Assembly: GCA_945876015.1 (NCBI GenBank)
Contig: CAMCNM010000003.1
Coordinates: 1 to 21,651, forward strand
Source of the DNA: Gemmatimonas phototrophica
GTDB taxonomy: Bacteria > Gemmatimonadota > Gemmatimonadetes > Longimicrobiales > Gaopeijiaceae
Direction: 5' to 3'
DNA: 21,651 nt
Position 1 is the stretch's first letter. The number at the start of each line of letters is the position of its first letter. Below the pieces are notes generated by a model that saw only the letters and a list, made by a program, of their open reading frames with translations, ran no database searches and was not told the DNA's origin. Shown in pieces: positions 1 to 7,745 of this stretch. Both the position numbers and the translations under genes were made by a program.

Positions 1-757
1 CGATCTCGTCGAGGAACAGCGTGCCGCCGTGCGCGAGCTCGAAGCGCCCGCGGCGCTTCCGCTCGGCGCCCGTGAAGGCGCCCTTCTCGTGTCCGAACAG
101 CTCGGAATCGAGGAGCCCCTCGGAGAGAGCCCCGCAGTTGACGCGGATGAACGGTTTGTCCTTGCGGCCCGATGCGGCGTGGATAGCCCGCGCGACGAGC
201 TCCTTCCCGGTGCCCGATTCACCGTAGATCATCGCGGTGGATTCGCTGCGCGCGACGCGGCCCACCCAGTTGAACACGGTCTGCATCACGGGGGACTCGC
301 CGACGATCTCGCCGTACCGCACCTGTACGTCTTCCTTCAGCCACGCGTTCTCGACGCGCAGGGCGACGTTCTCCTTGAGCAGGCGCTCGCGCTCTTCGCG
401 CGCCTTCAGGATGCGCTCGATCTTGACCGCGAACTCCTCGGTCGAGAACGGCTTGGTGATGAAATCGGTGGCGCCGAGCTTCATCGCCTCGACTGCGGTC
501 TCGAGCGTGCCGTACGCGGTGAGAACGAGAACGTCGGTGCCCGGCGAGGTCTCCTTCACGCGGCGGAGCACCTCCATGCCGTCCACATTGGCCATGCGCA
601 GGTCCGTGATGACCAGATCCGCCCCCTCCTCCTGGAGCAGGTCCAGCCCCTTCTGACCACCCTCCGCCGAGAGGGTGCGATGACCGCGACGGCGCAGGAG
701 GAGCTCGAGCCCCTCCCGGACCGTATCGTGGTCGTCGATGATCAGTACCTGTGCCAT
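1..757 (-). CDS. Sigma-54-dependent response regulator, NtrC family (C-terminus beyond window)
   Basis: Cytoplasmic transcription activator of a two-component system. The 252 visible residues start at the ATG at 757. Residues 1-120 are a receiver domain: acidic pair D8/D9, phospho-acceptor D52 in ITDLRM, T80 and K102 in TKPF. A charged linker (about 105-145) leads to a sigma-54 AAA+ domain with Walker A GESGTGKE at 179-186, the sigma-54 contact loop GAFTGA at 226-231 and the beginning of Walker B (LFLDEI, 247-252). The rest of the ATPase and the DNA-binding helix-turn-helix lie left of base 1. It begins 33 bp after the histidine kinase gene and is probably co-transcribed and phosphorylated by it. 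By family knowledge it would switch on sigma-54 promoters; its targets cannot be read from this window. Confidence 0.95.
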   Translation of the reverse strand, partial: MAQVLIIDDHDTVREGLELLLRRRGHRTLSAEGGQKGLDLLQEEGADLVITDLRMANVDGMEVLRRVKETSPGTDVLVLTAYGTLETAVEAMKLGATDFITKPFSTEEFAVKIERILKAREERERLLKENVALRVENAWLKEDVQVRYGEIVGESPVMQTVFNWVGRVARSESTAMIYGESGTGKELVARAIHAASGRKDKPFIRVNCGALSEGLLDSELFGHEKGAFTGAERKRRGRFELAHGGTLFLDEI

Positions 758-790
758 GGCACTCGCTGGGTCTGGTTCGGAAGGGAGGCG

Positions 791-2251
791 CTAGGAGACC
801 ACGATGGGCTCGGAGTCCATTTCCGACTCGAGCATGTGCGCCGGAATGTTCTCGCAGCCCAGGAAGTATAGGCCGAAGCGCGCGCCGCTCCCAAAATCCG
901 CACGGTCCGCCGATCCCACCTCGACACGCCCGCCCATTCCCTCCACCACCTTCTTCACGATCGCGAGCCCGAGGCCGGCGCCTTTTTCCTTGTCGGTCAC
1001 GAACGGCTCGAAGATTCGCTCGCGGATCTCGGGAGCGACGCCGGGACCGTCGTCCAGCACGCTCACGGCGGCCTCGCCGTTCTTGAAGCCCGCTTCGAGA
1101 CGAACGCGGTGTCCCGCCTGCGCCGCGTTGCGCAGGATGTTGAGCGCGGCGCGCTTCACGTGTTCCGCGTCCGCACGGCAGAGCAGGGGCTCGTCGGGCA
1201 GGTCCACCTCGAGCGTTCCGCCCCTGGACTTCACCTCGGCGTCAACCAGCTCGGCGGCCTCCCGGAGTGGGCCGCGGAGGTCGATCACTTCGGGGTTCAC
1301 CGGAAGCGGCCGCGCGAAGGTCAGGAAGTCGGAGATGATTCCGTTCAGCGCGGCCACCTCCCCGCGGATGCGCCGGATCAGGCGCCGCCGCTCCGTGGGG
1401 TCTTCCGCATCGGCTGCGGCCGCCGCGAACAGCTCGAGGCCGCCCAATGGGTTCCTGATCTCGTGGGCCACTTGGGCCACCATCAGCCTGAGCCTCTCGT
1501 CGCGCTCGACGACGGCCTCGCGCATTCGCTCCATCGCCAGCGCGAGCTGACCCACTTCGACTCCGACTTCAGGTTCCACGGGCCGCTTCAGGTGCCCGCG
1601 CTGGATCCGCATGGCGGACCGCGAAAGCCGCTCGAGAGGCTCGATGATGCCGCGCGCCAGGAGCGCTCCGAGCCCCGCCGCGATGAGCGCGGCGAACAGC
1701 GATCCGAGCAGCAGCGTGCGCCGGAGCCGCGAAACGGGCTGCAGGAAGTCGGCGGGGACGAGGACCGCGAGTACCGCGGTAGACTGCTCCAGTCGCACGA
1801 ATCCGTACTTGTAGAGTCGGCCCTGGTAGGGGAACGCCGGTGTGGTCGCCGACCCGACGGTCCGCGCCAACGCGAGCTCTTCGGCGTGGGGCTCGAGGAA
1901 ACGGAGCGGCGTGCCGATCGGGACCGAATCGGCCGACGCGTGGGTGACGAGCGCGTTGCCATCGAGATCCACGATGTAGGCTCCATCCACGTAGAGACGG
2001 AGCCGGCTCAGCATCTCGTGCGTGCTGGTCCACGCGAACAGCTTCTCTTCCCCGGGCTCGAGGTCCAGCACCAGCGAGGACTGGAGCCCGGTCTCGGCCG
2101 CCGCGCCCGCGATCTCAACCAGGCGCTGGTCGAGCTCGCTCTCGAGCGCGTCGCGCGCGATCCACCACGACACGACTCCGACCGCCGCCGTGACCACCAG
2201 CGCGAAGGCCACGAACACGATGACGAAGCGTGTGCGCAGCGTCATCCGCAT
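791..2251 (-). CDS. Membrane sensor histidine kinase
   Basis: Inner-membrane kinase of a two-component system, 486 residues from the ATG at 2251. A second ATG at 2245 overlaps the stop of the upstream lipoprotein gene as ATGA and is an equally good start; the AGGA at 4 bp favours 2251. Order: TM1 about 9-30, periplasmic sensor region about 31-175, TM2 about 180-198, HAMP about 199-250, then the dimerisation domain with phospho-acceptor H263 in VAHEIRNPLG. The ATPase domain follows with N-box N375 (NAAQA), G1 DDGPG at 400-404, F-box IFEPF, and G2 GAGLGLA at 424-430. All key residues are present. There is no PAS domain, so sensing is probably by the periplasmic region, whose ligand is unknown. 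The response regulator follows 33 bp downstream. Confidence 0.93.
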   Translation of the reverse strand: MRMTLRTRFVIVFVAFALVVTAAVGVVSWWIARDALESELDQRLVEIAGAAAETGLQSSLVLDLEPGEEKLFAWTSTHEMLSRLRLYVDGAYIVDLDGNALVTHASADSVPIGTPLRFLEPHAEELALARTVGSATTPAFPYQGRLYKYGFVRLEQSTAVLAVLVPADFLQPVSRLRRTLLLGSLFAALIAAGLGALLARGIIEPLERLSRSAMRIQRGHLKRPVEPEVGVEVGQLALAMERMREAVVERDERLRLMVAQVAHEIRNPLGGLELFAAAAADAEDPTERRRLIRRIRGEVAALNGIISDFLTFARPLPVNPEVIDLRGPLREAAELVDAEVKSRGGTLEVDLPDEPLLCRADAEHVKRAALNILRNAAQAGHRVRLEAGFKNGEAAVSVLDDGPGVAPEIRERIFEPFVTDKEKGAGLGLAIVKKVVEGMGGRVEVGSADRADFGSGARFGLYFLGCENIPAHMLESEMDSEPIVVS

Positions 2252-3255
2252 GGAATCCTGTCCACGTCCACGACGCTGAAGAAGATCGGCCGCCGCAGCT
2301 CCTCCACCAGCGGAGTGATGACGACGTGGTATGGCGCGTGGCTGCGCGGCGCGGGCGTGCAGAAGTTGCCGGGCCTGCGCTCCCAGAGCGTCACCTGCGT
2401 GCCGAACGCCACGGGCAGTACGCTGCGCACCTCGACGCTGTCCCCCGCTTCGGGTCGCATCCCGACCGCGGCCACGAGCACCAGCTCTTTCGCGAAATCG
2501 ACCGCGGGTGGGGCGGACGAGGCACCCGTGTGCAGGGCCCAGAAGCTGGCCCACGTGGCCGCGTCCTCGATCACACGCGGGACGAGCAGGGGCGTCTTCG
2601 CCTGTTCGCCCCGGTCCACCGTCGCGAACGGAAGGCTGCCGCTGTACGCACCTGCGAACTTCGCCCCGACCGTGAACTCCCGCGCCAGCACAGCCGCCTG
2701 GATCACCCTTCCGGCCGCGAGATCGGCGTTTTCCGGTAGCGCCGTGAGACTCCCGAGCGATCCCTCCGCGCAGCGCGTCCAGGAGATGGAGTCGTCCCGC
2801 TGGGCATCGATGATCTGGACCGTGACCCGAGACTGCCTCTCCGTGCAGGTGGGATTCAGCGCGGGACTGAGGGCATCGAGGAAGAGCTGCACCGGAGTCG
2901 CATCGTTCACGAGGGAAATCAGGCTCGCGTACGAACGTGCAAGAACACCGAGGTCGTCACGACTCACCGCCACGGTCTCGTCCCCCGGGCGGCCTCGATA
3001 CGAGATCCGCTCCGTGCGCTGCCACGGCCCGTCGGAGCTCCATGAGAGGATCTGCTGGAGCCCTCCGATCCCATCCCGGCCCAGCGGCGACTCCACCTCG
3101 ATCCGTAACCGCCCGATCTGGCCGAAGCGAAGCTCGGTCGGGTTGGTCCCGCCGTCGGCGCACGAGAGGATCCCGGCCGTCGCGAGCACGCAAAGCACCC
3201 CCAGCGACCGGGCAGACCGGGCGCTTCCGGGGGTACGGGAAGAGGAAGGAGTCAC
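2242..3255 (-). CDS. Putative lipoprotein with PrcB-like C-terminal region
   Basis: About 337 residues. I chose the GTG at 3255 because AGAGG sits 5 bp upstream and a signal peptide starts there; the open frame extends further upstream but only antisense to pyrE. An Arg-rich N-terminus, a hydrophobic stretch (about 19-31) and Cys32 in ILSC suggest lipoprotein export, although the -2 Leu is not ideal for a lipobox. The C-terminal third (from about residue 215) has a WASFW segment, an acidic strand-rich core with ELVLVAAVG, and a closing PYHVVITP strand, resembling the PrcB-type domain found in secreted bacterial proteins. The middle region is unrecognised. The stop overlaps the histidine kinase start (ATGA), so translation is probably coupled and the protein may work with that sensor. 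The domain call is tentative. Confidence 0.6.
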   Translation of the reverse strand: MTPSSSRTPGSARSARSLGVLCVLATAGILSCADGGTNPTELRFGQIGRLRIEVESPLGRDGIGGLQQILSWSSDGPWQRTERISYRGRPGDETVAVSRDDLGVLARSYASLISLVNDATPVQLFLDALSPALNPTCTERQSRVTVQIIDAQRDDSISWTRCAEGSLGSLTALPENADLAAGRVIQAAVLAREFTVGAKFAGAYSGSLPFATVDRGEQAKTPLLVPRVIEDAATWASFWALHTGASSAPPAVDFAKELVLVAAVGMRPEAGDSVEVRSVLPVAFGTQVTLWERRPGNFCTPAPRSHAPYHVVITPLVEELRRPIFFSVVDVDRIPCG

Positions 3256-3300
3256 TGGAGCCTCTTGACGGAGCCCCCCGTACCGGGGAGTCTCAGAGCC

Positions 3301-3900
3301 ATGGATGACCGCTTTCGTCTCAGGACCCTCCTGGTGGAGCGGTCGGTGCGGCTCGGGGATTTTACCCTGGCCAGCGGCGCGCGTTCGAACTACTACGTGG
3401 ACGCCCGCCGGACTACCATGAGCGCCGAGGGCCAGTTCCTGGTGGGGAAGGTCGCCTGGGCGATGCTCGGACAGCACGTGCCCGGGATCACCCACGTCGG
3501 GGGCCTCACGATGGGGGCGGACCCGGTGGCCTACGCCATCGCCCACCGGAGTTGGCTGGAAGGGCGGCCGGTGGACGCGTTTTCCGTGAGGAAGCAAGCG
3601 AAAGAGCATGGCATGGGGCAACGCATCGAGGGGGGCCTCCCCGACTACGCGCGCTGTCTGGTGGTGGAAGATTCGATGACCACCGGCGGAAGCGCGCTGC
3701 AGGCCATCGAGGCCGTGCGCGCCCACGGCGCCACGGTCGCGGCCGTACTCACCGTGGTGGATCGGGAGGAAGGCGCCCGTACCGTGCTCGAGGCAGAGAA
3801 GATCCCGGTCATCGCCCTGTTCAGCGGTCGCGAACTGCTCGAGGCAGCCCGCGAGTCAGATCAATCGAGCAGCCTGAGCGGCATCACCAGGCACAAGTAG
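3301..3900 (+). CDS. pyrE: Orotate phosphoribosyltransferase
   Basis: Joins orotate and PRPP to give orotidine 5'-monophosphate in de novo pyrimidine synthesis; cytoplasmic. 199 residues from the ATG at 3301. Family signs: GDFTLASGARSNYYVD at 19-34, the flexible catalytic loop FSVRKQAKEHG at 94-104, and the PRPP-binding motif VVEDSMTTGGS at 121-131. A TTG at 3265 with GGAG 4 bp upstream could add 12 residues, but homology-like sequence begins at 3301, where the ribosome site (GGGGAG, about 11 bp away) is weak. The gene is isolated on the plus strand, divergent from the lipoprotein by 45 bp and convergent with dnaN. Its last 13 codons lie antisense to the dnaN end, giving a tail (from about residue 183) with no counterpart I recognise in typical PyrE. 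Confidence 0.95.
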   Translation: MDDRFRLRTLLVERSVRLGDFTLASGARSNYYVDARRTTMSAEGQFLVGKVAWAMLGQHVPGITHVGGLTMGADPVAYAIAHRSWLEGRPVDAFSVRKQAKEHGMGQRIEGGLPDYARCLVVEDSMTTGGSALQAIEAVRAHGATVAAVLTVVDREEGARTVLEAEKIPVIALFSGRELLEAARESDQSSSLSGITRHK

Positions 3901-4967
3901 TCGCTCTTGTCGTCACCGACCGGCTCCAGCGTGGCGGCGCGCTCAGGGGCCTTGAACGTGAGCTTCACCTCGTCGGTCGGCATGTAACGAAGCACCTCGA
4001 GCAGGTAGTTCGCGTTGAAGCCGATCTCGATCTCCTCTCCCGTGTAGTCCAGCTCCAGCTCGTCGTGCCCCTCGCCTAGATCTGGGGTGAGCACGTTGAG
4101 GTGGACCCGCCCGTTCTCGAACGTCATGCGGATGCGATGCGTTTGATCGCTCGCGACCACGGCCATCCTGCGCACCGCGGACTCGAGCGCCCGCTTCTCG
4201 ACCACCGCGTTCTTGTCGTTGTCCTTCGGGATCACCTGCTCGTAATTTGGATACGCTCCCTCGATCAGCCGCGTGTAGACCTCGGTCCCACCCGAGCGGA
4301 ATCCGAGATGATTCCCGTTTCGTGCGACCGAGAGGTCGTCCTCGTCACGGAAGAGCCGTTGCACCTGCTGGAGCGCCGCGGGCGGCACGATGAAATCCGT
4401 GCTGGTGGCGCCGGACGACACGGCCGGAACGGTCATACGCGCGAGACGATGACCGTTGGTCGCGACCATCCGCATCTCGCCGCTTCGCAGCTCCCAGAGG
4501 ACACCATTCAGAATAGGGCGGCTCTCTTCCGTGGACACCGCGAACGCGGTGTGGTGGATGAGACGATGGAGGTCGCCGCTCTTCACCGTCCAACCACCCT
4601 CGAACGCGACAGTGGGAAGGGTCGGGAACTCGTCCGCCGGAAGACCGTTCAGCTTGAAGTTACTCCGCCCACACTTCAACTCGATCTGATCGCTGCGCGT
4701 CGAAACCTCGACCGGTTGATCGGGCAGCTCACGGGTGATCTCCTGCAGCTTCCGTCCAGGAGCCGTGAGGCTTCCCGGCTCGGTGACTTCCGCAGGCACC
4801 CGAACCCTGACCGCCACGTCGAGGTCCGTGCCGCTCATCCAGACTCCGTCGCCGTCCGTCGCGAACAGGATGTTCGAGAGCACCGGGAGCGTGGTCTTCG
4901 ACGGAATGCTCGCGGACACCGCGGCCAGACCGTTGTGGAGGTTTTGTCGGGTGATCGTGAATCTCAT
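3861..4967 (-). CDS. dnaN: DNA polymerase III beta subunit (sliding clamp)
   Basis: Forms the ring dimer that tethers the replicative polymerase to DNA. At 368 residues it is the usual size and would fold as three similar domains of about 120 residues. Typical features are the N-terminal MRFTITRQNL helix, TTLPVLSNIL near residue 25, ISTEESRPILNGV-like middle segment (here AVSTEESRPILNGVLWE), the LIEGAYPNYEQVIP segment and the C-terminal VMPLRL strand that forms part of the partner-binding pocket. The ATG at 4967 has GAGG about 5 bp upstream. It follows dnaA in the same direction across the 256-bp origin region. Its last codons overlap the end of pyrE on the opposite strand by 40 bp. Confidence 0.97.
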   Translation of the reverse strand: MRFTITRQNLHNGLAAVSASIPSKTTLPVLSNILFATDGDGVWMSGTDLDVAVRVRVPAEVTEPGSLTAPGRKLQEITRELPDQPVEVSTRSDQIELKCGRSNFKLNGLPADEFPTLPTVAFEGGWTVKSGDLHRLIHHTAFAVSTEESRPILNGVLWELRSGEMRMVATNGHRLARMTVPAVSSGATSTDFIVPPAALQQVQRLFRDEDDLSVARNGNHLGFRSGGTEVYTRLIEGAYPNYEQVIPKDNDKNAVVEKRALESAVRRMAVVASDQTHRIRMTFENGRVHLNVLTPDLGEGHDELELDYTGEEIEIGFNANYLLEVLRYMPTDEVKLTFKAPERAATLEPVGDDKSDYLCLVMPLRLLD

Positions 4968-5223
4968 GGAGCCTCGCTGCCGTATGGGGTCAGAGCTTTT
5001 CCACGCGCTACTTGTAGTGGTCTTTCTTAAGAGATAAAAGATCTAGTAGTAGAAGAGGATGTGGACTCGTGGACAAGACGGGATTGCGAACGTCGGGAGA
5101 CTTGTCCGGTGGTGCCTTCTCGGTGCTTCCGTCGGTTGTGGATCCGTGGTGGAGATGCTGCCGGTTCTCCACCACTCTTCCCACGCCGCGATCCCGTTGT
5201 GGGAATCCTGCCGTCTTTCCCCA
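4968..5223. other. oriC: Probable replication origin (oriC) between dnaA and dnaN
   Basis: 256 bp between dnaA and dnaN, the most common bacterial oriC position. Degenerate DnaA boxes (about 7 of 9 to TTATCCACA) are seen at 4997-5005 (TTTTCCACG), 5068-5076 (CGTGGACAA), 5137-5145 (TGTGGATCC), 5165-5173 (TTCTCCACC) and just inside dnaA at 5229-5237 (TGTGGAGAG), with a poorer one at 5060-5068. Next to the 5060/5068 tandem pair is TAGTAGTAGAAG (5044-5055), matching the DnaA-trio pattern when read 3' to 5' away from the boxes. An AT-rich stretch (about 5021-5043) follows towards dnaN and would be the unwinding element. Order and polarity match known origins; the weak boxes are the main doubt. Confidence 0.65.
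5044..5055 (+). repeat. TAG trinucleotide repeat, candidate DnaA-trio
   Basis: Three TAG triplets and one AAG (TAGTAGTAGAAG) lie between the tandem DnaA boxes at 5060-5076 and the AT-rich stretch. DnaA-trios are known single-strand binding triplets (3'-GAN) placed exactly so in basal origin unwinding systems. The match is by pattern only. Confidence 0.5.
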
Positions 5224-6651
5224 TCAGCTGTGGAGAGCCGTCGAGCGTCGCAGATCGGCGTTCGCTTCCTCCACCTCACGACGGAATCCCGAGTCGGCTT
5301 CCATGTCGTGCTCGACCTTGCGGATCGAATGGATCACGGTTGAGTGATCGCGGTTTCCGAATGCCTCGCCGATCTGCACCAGGGAGGTATCCAGGATCTC
5401 TTTGATGAGGTACATGGCGACCTGGCGCGGCACCGTCAAGTCCTTGGTGCGCCGCTTCGAGATGAGCGCGTCGGGGCGGACGTTCCAGCGCCGCGCGACG
5501 GTGTCGCGAATCACCTCGGGAGTGAGCCGCGAACGCTCGTTCCGGTCCTCCGTCCGGAGCACCCCGGAAAGCGCCGTGCGGGCCAGCGCGGTGGTGATTT
5601 CCTGGTTCGTTAGCGAGGAGAACGCCAGCAGCTTGATCACCGCGCCCTCGAGCTCCCGCACCGAGGAGGTGCACGAGTGCGCGATGTAGTCGATGACCTC
5701 GTCGTCGATGACGATGCGATCGTCGGAAGCCTTCTTCCGCAGGATCGCCATACGGGTTTCGTAGTCGGGCGGCTTGATGTCGGCGACCAGGCCCCACTCG
5801 AAGCGTGAGACGAGACGCTCCTCCAGGCCCGGCAGATCCTTCGGAGGCCGGTCGCTCGTCATGATGATCTGCTTCTGGGCGTCGTAGAGCGCGTTGAATG
5901 TGTGGAAGAACTCCTCCTGGGTGCGTTCCTTGCCGGCGATGAAGTGGACGTCGTCCACGAGCAGCAGGTCCATCTGCCGATAGCGGCGACGAAACTCGCC
6001 CATCGATCCTTCCTGGATCGACGTCACCAGCTGGTTGGTGAACTGCTCCGACGAGACGTAAGCGACCCGGCTGTTGGGATCCTGCTCGATGATGGCGTTG
6101 CCGATCGCGTGCATGAGGTGCGTCTTGCCGAGTCCCACCCCGCCGTAGAGGAAGAGTGGGTTGTAGGCCCGGCCGAGCTTTTCGGCGACCGCGCGGGAAG
6201 CGGCGGCGGCGAGCTCGTTGTGCTTCCCGACCACGAAGCGATCGAACGTGTAGCGCTCGTTGAGACCGCTGGCCGAGCGGCCCGCGGGCAGTCCCCCCGG
6301 GGTCCGAACCGACCCCCGGGGCGCGGCGGCGGGTGCCGGGGCGGGGCGGGCGTCGTGGGAGCTGGGTGCGAGATCGACCGCGGGGAGTGCGGCGGTGGCC
6401 AGCTTGCCGGAGCGGAAAGCGATCTTGAGCGGACGCCCCATGATCCGGCTGATCACGTCGCCGAGAAGGGACCCGTACTTGTCCTCGATCCATTCGACGT
6501 GGAACTGGCTGGGAGCGTCAACCAGGAGCTCGGTGTCCGTCAGGGTGCTCGCCGCTGTTCCCGAGAGCCAGGTGCGGTAGCTCTGTTCGGGAATCGCCAC
6601 CCGCGCGTTTTCGAGCACGCGGGTCCAAAGATCGGTTGCGGTGAGCTCCAT
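5224..6651 (-). CDS. dnaA: Chromosomal replication initiator DnaA
   Basis: AAA+ protein that binds DnaA boxes, opens oriC and helps load the helicase. 475 residues from the ATG at 6651; the frame stays open upstream, but MELTATDLWTRVLE is the normal domain I start. Domain I about 1-80; Ala/Pro-rich linker about 85-130; domain III from NERYTFDRFVVG with Walker A GGVGLGKTH at 170-178, Walker B LLLVDDVHF at 229-237 and the initiator-specific region after it; domain IV ends with the DNA-binding signature GNRDHSTVIHSIRKVE (432-447). A GGGGA ribosome-like site lies rather far upstream (about 14 bp). It is divergent from rpmH and upstream of dnaN. The DnaA boxes at its 3' end and in the following gap could also tune dnaN expression. 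Confidence 0.97.
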   Translation of the reverse strand: MELTATDLWTRVLENARVAIPEQSYRTWLSGTAASTLTDTELLVDAPSQFHVEWIEDKYGSLLGDVISRIMGRPLKIAFRSGKLATAALPAVDLAPSSHDARPAPAPAAAPRGSVRTPGGLPAGRSASGLNERYTFDRFVVGKHNELAAAASRAVAEKLGRAYNPLFLYGGVGLGKTHLMHAIGNAIIEQDPNSRVAYVSSEQFTNQLVTSIQEGSMGEFRRRYRQMDLLLVDDVHFIAGKERTQEEFFHTFNALYDAQKQIIMTSDRPPKDLPGLEERLVSRFEWGLVADIKPPDYETRMAILRKKASDDRIVIDDEVIDYIAHSCTSSVRELEGAVIKLLAFSSLTNQEITTALARTALSGVLRTEDRNERSRLTPEVIRDTVARRWNVRPDALISKRRTKDLTVPRQVAMYLIKEILDTSLVQIGEAFGNRDHSTVIHSIRKVEHDMEADSGFRREVEEANADLRRSTALHS

Positions 6652-6674
6652 GGACGCACTGAGGCTTTCCCCTA

Positions 6675-6688
6675 GGACACACGTGTCC
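6675..6688. promoter_or_regulatory. Inverted repeat in dnaA leader
   Basis: GGACAC-AC-GTGTCC, two 6-bp arms with a 2-bp spacer, 24 bp upstream of the dnaA start codon and next to its ribosome-binding region. It could be an operator or a leader hairpin affecting dnaA expression. No DnaA box lies here, and no binding factor can be named. Confidence 0.3.
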
Positions 6689-6838
6689 CGGGCGCCGTAA
6701 ATCTCGTGAAAAAGTTTTGGGGTTCCCCTCCGGTTGGAGGAGGAAGTTGCAACGTAAAACCCGGGATGTGGGAAAGTCAATCGAGTGATTGCGGTTGTTG
6801 TGAAGGCGGCGCTCCCGGCCCGCGTATGAGGGGTGCGG

Positions 6839-6868
6839 TTGACGCTCCCGTGAGGCCAGGTCTATTTT
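6839..6868 (+). promoter_or_regulatory. Probable sigma-70-type promoter for rpmH operon
   Basis: TTGACG at 6839-6844 and TATTTT at 6863-6868 are separated by 18 bp, a good match to the primary sigma factor consensus. They lie about 42 bp before the rpmH ATG and would drive rpmH-rnpA-yidD-yidC. On the other strand a TTGACT (6775-6780) could be a -35 element for dnaA, but I see no good -10 partner. Confidence 0.6.
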
Positions 6869-6910
6869 CCCCTGCTCGGTTAGCTACGCACAGCCCAATG
6901 GCAGGACACC

Positions 6911-7063
6911 ATGAAGCCCTCATACAATCCCCGGAACCGGAAGCGGATCAACAAGCACGGGTTCCGGACCCGGATGGAGACCCGCGGCGGTCGCGCGGCC
7001 CTCAACCGGCGCCGCAAGAAGGGTCGGAAGCGGCTCACCGTCGAGATCGGCGGGAAGTACTAG
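6911..7063 (+). CDS. rpmH: Large ribosomal subunit protein bL34
   Basis: Small basic protein of the 50S subunit. 50 residues, starting [19 protein letters not shown] and containing the family core [13 protein letters not shown] and RRKKGRKRL. It is slightly longer than the usual 44-47 residues, with an acidic-to-neutral tail [12 protein letters not shown] lies 4 bp before the ATG. It heads the rnpA-yidD-yidC gene string and is divergent from dnaA, the standard arrangement near bacterial origins. Confidence 0.96.
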   Translation: MKPSYNPRNRKRINKHGFRTRMETRGGRAALNRRRKKGRKRLTVEIGGKY

Positions 7064-7086
7064 CCAGTTCGGCTGAGCACCGTGGG

Positions 7087-7503
7087 ATGAGCGCGGCCAG
7101 GCCGGAGGCCGAGGAGCCGCGTGGTTCGAGGGGGGGCGAGCGTCTCCCCAGGACGAGCCGGATCCGACGGACACTCGAAATCAGAGGGTTGCTCAGGCGG
7201 GGGAAGCGGAAGAGGACGACGCACCTCGACGTCTTCTTCGCGGCTTCCTCCGCTTCGCGTTCCAGGCTGGGAGTGTTGGTGCCCAAGCACCGGCACGAGG
7301 TGGTGGAAAGAAACCTCCTCAAGCGCCGGCTGCGTGAGCTGGGGCGTACGAGGGTCCTGCCGGCCCTGTGGGACGCCGGCCGGAGTATGGACGTGATGGT
7401 GCGTGCGCGGCCCGAGGCCTACGACGCCTCGTTCGCCGAGCTCAGGGACGAGCTGGATCTTATGACGGAGGGCCTGTGCTCCGCGCCACCCTCATCGCCC
7501 TGA
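7087..7503 (+). CDS. rnpA: Ribonuclease P protein component
   Basis: Protein partner of RNase P RNA in removing 5' leaders from pre-tRNAs. 138 residues from the ATG at 7087, with about 20 extra N-terminal residues rich in Arg and Glu before the conserved fold begins near [20 protein letters not shown]. The diagnostic RNA-binding helix [10 protein letters not shown] is at 75-84, preceded by the [10 protein letters not shown] strand. The ribosome-binding site at the ATG is weak, so a coupled start after rpmH (24 bp upstream) is likely. The 3' end overlaps the yidD start by 28 bp. Confidence 0.93.
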   Translation: MSAARPEAEEPRGSRGGERLPRTSRIRRTLEIRGLLRRGKRKRTTHLDVFFAASSASRSRLGVLVPKHRHEVVERNLLKRRLRELGRTRVLPALWDAGRSMDVMVRARPEAYDASFAELRDELDLMTEGLCSAPPSSP

Positions 7504-7745
7504 TCCGGCTCTACCGGGTGGCGGTTTCTCCCTGGATTCCCGCGCGCTGCCGTTTCACGCCGACCTGCTCGGAGTACGGTCTCGAGGCGGTCGAACGACA
7601 CGGTGCCCTCCGCGGGAGCTGGCTGATCGTCCGCCGCCTCGCGCGCTGCCAGCCGTGGGGTGGGTCGGGATTCGATCCCGTACCGGAGTTGGAAAAGGGT
7701 GGGGTCGAACGATCTAGCTACGAGCGTGGTCGAAGAATCCGATGA
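7476..7745 (+). CDS. yidD: Membrane protein insertion efficiency factor YidD
   Basis: Small membrane-associated protein thought to help YidC-dependent insertion. 89 residues from the GTG at 7476, chosen because GGAGG lies 4-5 bp upstream and the protein then starts like its family ([15 protein letters not shown]). The hallmark [19 protein letters not shown] is at 25-43, followed by [16 protein letters not shown] and GFDPVP. It overlaps the rnpA end by 28 bp and the yidC start as ATGA, so the three are probably translated together. Confidence 0.95.
   Translation: MLRATLIALIRLYRVAVSPWIPARCRFTPTCSEYGLEAVERHGALRGSWLIVRRLARCQPWGGSGFDPVPELEKGGVERSSYERGRRIR

Noticed and set aside
29..871. Long plus-strand open frame opposite the response regulator
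   Set aside because: It is the mirror of a high-GC coding region; the minus strand has full receiver and AAA+ motifs.
2549..2562. CCACGTGG core as a second parS
   Set aside because: Flanks are GC-rich (GGCCCACGTGGCCG) and lack the TGTT/AACA arms; it is inside the lipoprotein gene.
1109..3268. 719-codon plus-strand open frame over the kinase and lipoprotein
   Set aside because: No recognisable domain, unnatural Arg/Gly/Pro composition, and it lies antisense to a clear histidine kinase.
6727..6740. CCTCC-GGTT-GGAGG hairpin upstream of dnaA
   Set aside because: Short stem, no T-tract at the right distance and no known regulatory motif; likely chance in GC-rich DNA.
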